A stretch of DNA of 64,000 nt from Solenopsis invicta. Taxonomy: Eukaryota > Arthropoda > Insecta > Hymenoptera > Formicidae. Below, piece by piece: positions 58,194 through 64,000 of the stretch. Below the pieces are notes generated by a model. The model saw only the letters and a program-made list of their open reading frames with translations. It searched no databases and had not been told where the DNA came from. Position numbers and translations under genes: made by a program. The stretch spans positions 17,159,770 through 17,223,769 of the forward strand of contig NC_052669.1 of assembly GCF_016802725.1 (NCBI RefSeq), written 5' to 3'. Each line of letters opens with the position of its first letter. Within the stretch, counting starts at the first letter, position 1.

Positions 58194-59782
58194 TGTGTGC
58201 GCGTGTGTGTGTGTGTGTGTGTGTGTGTGTATCTCTTCGCGCGACCGGCGACTTGCGATTACTGAAATCGAATCTTATGTGTACATATACATACATGTAA
58301 AAGGTTCTTTTAGATTAAAGTAATGATTGAAAAAATAACTCACCGTGTTATACTATTCTTCCTTGCGATTGTATCACATAATCACATGGAGCTACAGTTG
58401 TCGAACCTTGCAGACCAGTGCGATCTACACGACTGCACGATGCTGCGACTCGCGACACGTGACGCGCGACGATTTTCAGTTGTCAAGAAAATCTGAACGC
58501 TTGGGATCATCGCATATCGTGCATCGCAACAGTTTGCAACCAACCATAAAAATTCGCGCGTTTTCTTTTCATAGTCAGGCCATCAGAACCGTATGCACAA
58601 GCGTGCATACAAAGGCGTATATTAAAGACGGCGCAAAATTACAATTGCAATCTAAATTAATTATCTTTGTATTAAACACCAATTGTGTGTGTTCGCTTCC
58701 GTTAGATTTATATTAATTTCTTCCAAAACCAGTACCGTATTATCAATTTAGATTTAAAGAAATCAATTATGTTACATATACAAAATCTGAAACCATACAT
58801 TAATTAAATCGAATAATAATTAATTGTTTATTTTTCAATGTTATTAAAATCTTTCCAGTATATTTTTCAATACGTACACATTATCAGCTATATTAAGGTA
58901 ATAATAAAAAATCATGCATGTTCTTTTTTTAAAAAGTATTTTTGAATTTATAAAAATGTCTTATTTATAAAAGATTGAACGCAAAATAATCAACAAAATA
59001 TAATGTTGTTTCTAAATGTATTGCTTGTGAAAGGTGTTATAGCTCAATCGAAAGATTTGCAATATTTCGATCTTATTAAACGTTTCAGAGATATTATAAT
59101 TAATTCAACTAAAAATTTATAAATGTATTTCATGAAATATTTCATAAACAGCTCAACTGAATTTAAAGATCTGCAAATTATTTCATATGAAATGTTTCAG
59201 AAATAATTCAATTGAAAGTTTTTAAATTAATTGCATGTGAAAGATTTCAGAAACAACTGAACTGAAAGATTTTCTAAATTATTTCATATGAAATGTTTCA
59301 GAAATAATTCAACTGAAAGTTTTTCAATTTATTACATGTGAAAGATTTCAGAAACAACTGAACTGAAAGATCTTCTAAATCATTTCATATGAAATGTTTC
59401 AGAAATAATTCAACTAAAAGTTTTTAAATTTATTACATGTGAAAGATTTCAGAAACAACTCAACTGAAAGATCTTCTAAATTATTTCATATGAAATGTTT
59501 CAGAAATAATTTAACTAACAGTTTTTAAATTTATTACATGTGAAAGATTTCAGAAACAACTCAACTGAAAGATCCTCTAAATCATTTCACTTGAAATGTT
59601 TCAGAGATAATTCAATTAAATTTTTCAAAAATTATTTTCACGTGTAAGGTTTCAGAAACATTTCTGTTGCAACATTTCATATGACACATTTCAGAAATCT
59701 TTCAGAAATGTTGCATATGAAATGTGAAAGGTTGAAATAATTTTGAAACCTTTCAGAAAGCTTTCTGCAATGATCGGTGCTG
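57368..59782. repeat. 2.4-kb direct tandem duplication, copy 2
   Basis: It repeats 54960-57367 with few substitutions. Copy-specific changes include loss of four bases in GGTCGTATGCG near 57830 and different microsatellite lengths. It again ends in the CGGTGCTG terminus next to TA. The junction between copies is GTGCTGTAT|GGGATATATACAC. Confidence 0.9.
59040..59782. repeat. Right subterminal repeat array, copy 2
   Basis: Same series of TTTCAGAAATAATTCAAC and TTTCAGAAACAACTGAAC units as 56640-57367, in the same order, ending at the element border. Confidence 0.85.
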
Positions 59783-59784
59783 TA

Positions 59785-61149
59785 TTTGCATCTGTATACA
59801 GATGCAAATTTAGAGAATGAATACGCGCAGGTAATAAATGAGTACTTAAATCTAAAACATATGTCGTGGGTAACAAATTCTGACGAAAGCGGGTATTACA
59901 TGCCGCATCACGCGGTGATAAAAAATACAAACAATACTACGAAGGTGCGAGTAGTGTTCGACGCCTCTGCTAAGTCTGACAATGGCGTATCGTTAAATGA
60001 CGTGTTAATGACGGGTCCAAGCATACAAGATAAAATAATATCACATTTGATTCGGTTCCGTACGTACAATTATGTTATAACAGCGGATATAGAAAAAATG
60101 TATCGCCAAGTGCTAGTACATGAACAGGATCGACACTTTCAACAGATTCTATGGCGTAGAGATGGCAAGATAGAAACGTTGCAATTGAATACATTAGCTT
60201 TCGGTGTATCATCCTAGCCATTTTTGGCAATCCGTACCATACAAAAACTTGCAGAGGACGAATATCAATCATTTCCTAAGGCGACCGGAGTTTTAAAATC
60301 ACACTTATATGTAGACGATTTATTAACCGGTTCCGAAACGATCAAAGAAGCCCGAATAATACGAGACGATATCATCGCGTTGTTAGCACGGGGCGGTTTT
60401 ACGATAAGACAATGGGCATCGAATGATGAACGCATAATCCATGACTTAGAGTCTACCGCGTTGCACGAGAATTTCACTATCCGCATTGATCGTGATCTAA
60501 AAACACTAGGCATCACATGGAGCGCGAAAAACGATAAATTATATTACGCAACAAGATCAATCGAGATCACGGAAAGGGTGACAAAGAGAAAGGTATTACC
60601 AGAAATCGCAAAATTTTACGATCCGTTGGGTTTAGTAGGACCAGTTGTCTTGTATATCAAAAAATTAATGCAAGACGTGTGGCGTAGCGGTGTACATTGG
60701 GATGAATCCATTCCGCAAAGTATTTATACCGAATGATCTAATTTCGCTAGACAATGGGAATCTATAAATAAGATTTCGGTTGACCGTAAATTATTAATTG
60801 AAGGGTATCACGATGTGCAATTGCATGGTTTTTGTGACGCCAGTAGTATCGGCTACGGGGCATGCATATACATACGTTCATCTAATAATCAGAAAACCGT
60901 GGCAAAATTGCTATGCGCGAAATCGCGAGTTGCACCCTTGAAAACCGTCACGATTCCACGACTCGAGCTGTGCGGTGCATTAACATTAGCACAGTTATTT
61001 CGGGAAGTAAAAGGCACATTGAACATCAATTTCAATAAGATTATCTTTTGGTGCGATTCTACCATTGTGCTTCATTGGTTGAATACAGCCCCCCATTTGT
61101 TAAAAACTTACGTGTCTAACCGCGTTGCGAGCATTCGACAATTTACTGA
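59785..61149 (+). pseudogene. BEL/Pao reverse transcriptase and RNase H region
   Basis: The + strand frame resumes after the transposon. RT blocks include VVFDASAKS (about 59955), ITADIEKMYRQV (about 60080) and the active-site YVDDLLTG at 60307. The RNase H domain starts near 60824 (GFCDASSIGYGACIYI) and includes WCDSTIVLHWL at about 61054. TAG at 60215-60217 and TGA at 60734-60736 interrupt it. A perfect palindrome at 59785-59810 lies at the junction with the transposon. The region ends at the foldback insertion. Confidence 0.85.
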
Positions 61150-62526
61150 CAAGCAAACCTACCCAACTGTTACACTCCGATTTTGATGAGCTTTGAATAT
61201 GTTGTAGTCTAGGTCAAAATAAGAGACACGTATTTTTTTATAAGGGCTCATACGCACTTTTAGGGGATGAAACACCTCTTTGAAGAAAAAGACTTTTCTT
61301 TTTCGAAGCGTATATCGTCGAAACTATAAGAGATAGAAAAAAATGTTCTAATTAAAAGTTAAATGGCATGAAAAGTACTATACAACAGTGATAAAAAAAT
61401 TTTTTTTTTTAATTTTTTTTATACTTTTCCTCATCACCTACCAATTTTTTTCAAAATTTTTATTTCTTTTTATAAGCGGAAAAAAGTTTATTTTATTACG
61501 AATCCAACGATGTATAAGAAAGTTATATTCCGACATTTCCATTTGCCAAAAATAATTAAAAACTTCTCTATATTCATGGTACACGGGCGCATCCGTCCGT
61601 GTGCTACGGAAGTGTCCCTTTCCAATTTTGACGAGTTTTTAATATGTTGTTTTCTATTTATTCTATTTCTATATTAATTAGTTGATTTCTGAAAAATGTG
61701 TCTTTGGGCTACAACTTTATCATACATGTTTAAATTTGTTGTTAGGCTATAAGTTTTGATATAAGATAAATTTTAAATTTTTCAAAAATTTAGAAGAGGA
61801 GGGAAGAAGATTTTGAGAAAAATGACATTTTCAAAAAACCTGAGCGAACGGTTATAAAGTACATAGAAAGCCATAAAACTTTTATTTGAAACTTTTTTTT
61901 ATATCTTTTATCGTTTCGACAGTATTACCTCAGAAATTAAACAATCAATTTTTTTCAACAGCGTGTTTCACCCCCTTAACGGTCATATGGGCGTATAAAA
62001 AATGCGTGTCCCATATTTTTATGTGTATGACAACATATTAAAAACTCGTCAAAATTGGAAAGGGACACTTCCGTAGCACACGGACGGGTGCGCGTACCAT
62101 GAGTATAGAGAAGTTTTTAATTATTTTTGGCAAATGGGAATGTCGGAATATAACTTTGTTATACATCGTTGGATTTGTAATAAAATAAACTTTATTCCGC
62201 TTACAAAAAGAAATAAAAATTTTGAAAAAAATTGGTAGGTGATGAGGAAAAGTACAAAAAAAATTAAAAAAAAAAATTTTTTTATCACTGTTGTATAGTA
62301 CTTTTCATGCCATTTAACTTTTAATTAGAACATTTTTTTCTATCTCTTATAGTTTCTACGATATACGCTTCGAAAAAAAAAAGTCTTTTTCTTCAAAGAG
62401 GTGTTTCATCCCCTAAAAGTGCGTATGGGCCCTTATAAAAAAATACGTGTCTCTTATTTTGACCTAGACTACAACATATTCAAAGCTCATCAAAATCGGA
62501 GTGTAACAGTTGGGTAGGTTTGCTTG
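61150..62526. mobile_element. Intact 1.38-kb foldback element in BEL/Pao RNase H
   Basis: Left arm from CAAGCAAACCTACCCAACTG and right arm to CAGTTGGGTAGGTTTGCTTG; each is about 500 bp and nearly identical (61150-61665 and 62005-62526). TGA on both flanks may be a 3-bp duplication. No ORF. Single or partial arms of the family occur at 14641-15850 and 30512-31325. Confidence 0.9.
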
Positions 62527-64000
62527 TGAGTCACACAAATGGCGACACATTCGAACAGAGGAAAATCCTGCCGACGCTATTTCGAGGGGTCAATTGCCAC
62601 ACGATTTTTTGCGAAATCAAACATGGTTTACGGGACCATCATGGTTGAGCAAGGATGAAGTTGAATGGCCCAACGAAATTATTCGGATACCCGAAATACC
62701 CGAATTAAAAAAGAATGCTTGCCTAATTTCCGAACATACTAAGTTTGATATCCTCGACAGATATTCTTCTTATTCCAAATTAATCAGAATCGTTTCATAC
62801 TGTCTCCGGGTCCGTCATCCAAATAAACACACAGGGGTCTTACAAGCGGAAGAGATTAATAAAGCAGAAATACGCGTGCTAAAAATATTGCAAGCTGATC
62901 AATTTTCTGATGAAATTAAAAGATTAAATGGAGCTTCGACTAACAAGAGTAAATTCGCCAATTTAAATCCGTTTATTGACGAGTACGGTTTAATTCGCGT
63001 GGGAGGACGTTTGCAAAAATCAGACCTCACTTTCGCGCAAAAACACCCAATTCTGCTTCCCAGTCGACACAGCCTGACCGATCGCATCATACGCGAAATT
63101 CATGAGAAGCATTACCACACAGGCATACAAACCACGCTTTACATTCTTCGGCAAAGATTTTGGTTACCGGACGGCCGTAACCAAGTACGGAAAATCGTCC
63201 GTACATGCACGCGTTGCATTCGATTTAACCACAATAACAGCGATTATAAAATGGGCAATCTTCCGATAGCTCGCGTACGCGTAAGCACGCCCTTTCAAAA
63301 CACAGGCATTGATTTCTGCGGCCCATTTTATATTAAAGAAAAAAAAATACCGCAATAAAACACGTGTCAAGGTCTATGTATGCGTATTTGTGTGCATGAC
63401 GATTAAGGCGATACATCTTGAAGTAGTAAGTGACTTAACTTCCGATGGATTCTTAGCCGCATTACGCCGATTCGCTGCGAGGCGAGGTTTACCGGAACGT
63501 ATACTCGGATAATGGTACTAACTTTGTTGGCGCGAACAATCAGTTGAAGGACCTATATGCCGTATTTAATTCGAACGAACACAAAAAATTATTACAACAA
63601 TATGCGAGTGATCGCCGTATCACCTGGCATTTTATACCGCCAACAGCACCCCATTTCGGCGGGCTATGGGAGTCTACCGTAAAAAGTTTCAAACACCATT
63701 TCAAACGAGTAATTGGTGATTCCTTGTTTACATTCGAGGAATTAAATACGTTCGTTGTAGAAGTCGAGGGTATTCTAAATTCGAGACCAATTACATCTAT
63801 TTCGTCCGATCCGAACGACTTATTAGTACTGTCCCCCGCTCATTATTTAATTGGCAAACCATTAACCATGTTGCCCGAAAACGATTATACGAGCATTTCA
63901 GACAACCGTCTGTCCACTTGGCAACATATTGCTAAGGTGAGACAAGACTTCTGGAAGAGGTGGAGTCTCGAGTATTTAAACGAGTTACAAGTCCGTCGCA
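62527..64000 (+). pseudogene. BEL/Pao RNase H end and integrase, broken, runs off the window
   Basis: The frame resumes with the conserved TEENPADAISRG block (about 62557), then a spacer, then the integrase HHCC zinc finger (HEKHYHTG ... CTRCIRF, about 63100-63220). The core has D in IDFCGPF (about 63310), D in a SDNGTNF-like block (about 63508) and E in FGGLWES (about 63660). A frame change falls in the A-run near 63341 and a second near 63500, where two bases appear missing. The 3' part of the element is outside. Confidence 0.85.

Larger units (their letters stand above)
47817..59782 (-). mobile_element. ~12-kb two-gene CACTA/TNP2-like DNA transposon
   Basis: The ends are CAGCACCGA and its mirror, each next to TA (47815-47816 and 59783-59784), so the target duplication is TA or an overlapping trinucleotide. 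Subterminal arrays of TTTCAGA(A/G)A motifs lie at both ends. Two minus-strand genes sit inside: a transposase (54658-52517) and a six-exon DUF4806-type gene (51686-48809). The last 2.4 kb is duplicated in tandem, so an original right end may be 57367 (same CGGTGCTG terminus). The insertion splits the BEL/Pao pol frame. Confidence 0.75.
45085..64000 (+). mobile_element. BEL/Pao retrotransposon, degenerate and split, continues past window
   Basis: 5' LTR (45085-45472), gag-protease (45743-47816), reverse transcriptase and RNase H (about 59800-61149) and integrase (62527-64000) are collinear on the + strand. A ~12-kb DNA transposon (47817-59782) and a 1.38-kb foldback (61150-62526) interrupt it. 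The 3' LTR is outside the window. In-frame stops at 46307, 46994, 60215 and 60734, and frameshifts near 63341 and 63500, make it non-autonomous. Confidence 0.88.

Overview
The window looks like a piece of an insect nuclear genome, most likely Hymenoptera and perhaps an ant; the order is inferred from the mix of genes and transposons and was not tested by a search. It is AT-rich and intron-containing. One host gene is present, followed by about 50 kb of densely nested mobile DNA.

Layout. (1) 1302-12935, + strand: the last 19 exons (1,744 codons plus stop, open through every predicted splice) of a titin-like muscle gene, best read as sallimus (D-titin). The order is SH3, nine Ig, FN3, two Ig, four FN3 and a short tail, with no kinase. 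(2) 13-16.6 kb: 3' UTR, then short inverted-repeat elements. (3) 16635-29952: one solo LTR opened by at least four further nested insertions: a MITE, then a 5'-truncated R1-like non-LTR element, then a P element with a perfect 8-bp target duplication, then a 6.26-kb palindrome made of two head-to-head copies of a Ginger-like transposon. Each palindrome copy encodes a complete two-exon integrase-type transposase. (4) 30.5-36 kb: foldback repeats and a decayed Gypsy-like element, - strand, with an integrase remnant followed by a broken virus-type glycoprotein gene. (5) 36.3-41.1 kb: a long-TIR element, tRNA-derived SINE remnants, an intact mariner and a second solo LTR. Both solo LTRs carry an array of small hairpins just after the TATA box. 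(6) 41.9-45 kb: an LTR fragment, a 48-bp tandem repeat, and a mitochondrial ND4 fragment lying between inverted repeats. (7) 45085-64000: a BEL/Pao retrotransposon with stops and frameshifts, running off the window end. It is split by a ~12-kb DNA transposon (47817-59782) and by a 1.38-kb foldback element (61150-62526).

The 12-kb transposon is the most interesting object. It has CAGCACCG ends next to TA, subterminal repeat arrays at both ends, an intact 713-aa TNP2/Transposase_21-like transposase, and an intact six-exon gene for a 358-aa DUF4806-type protein on the same strand. It reads as a two-gene, CACTA-related element with duplicated termini. Family names are from recognition of motifs in the translations; no database search was run.
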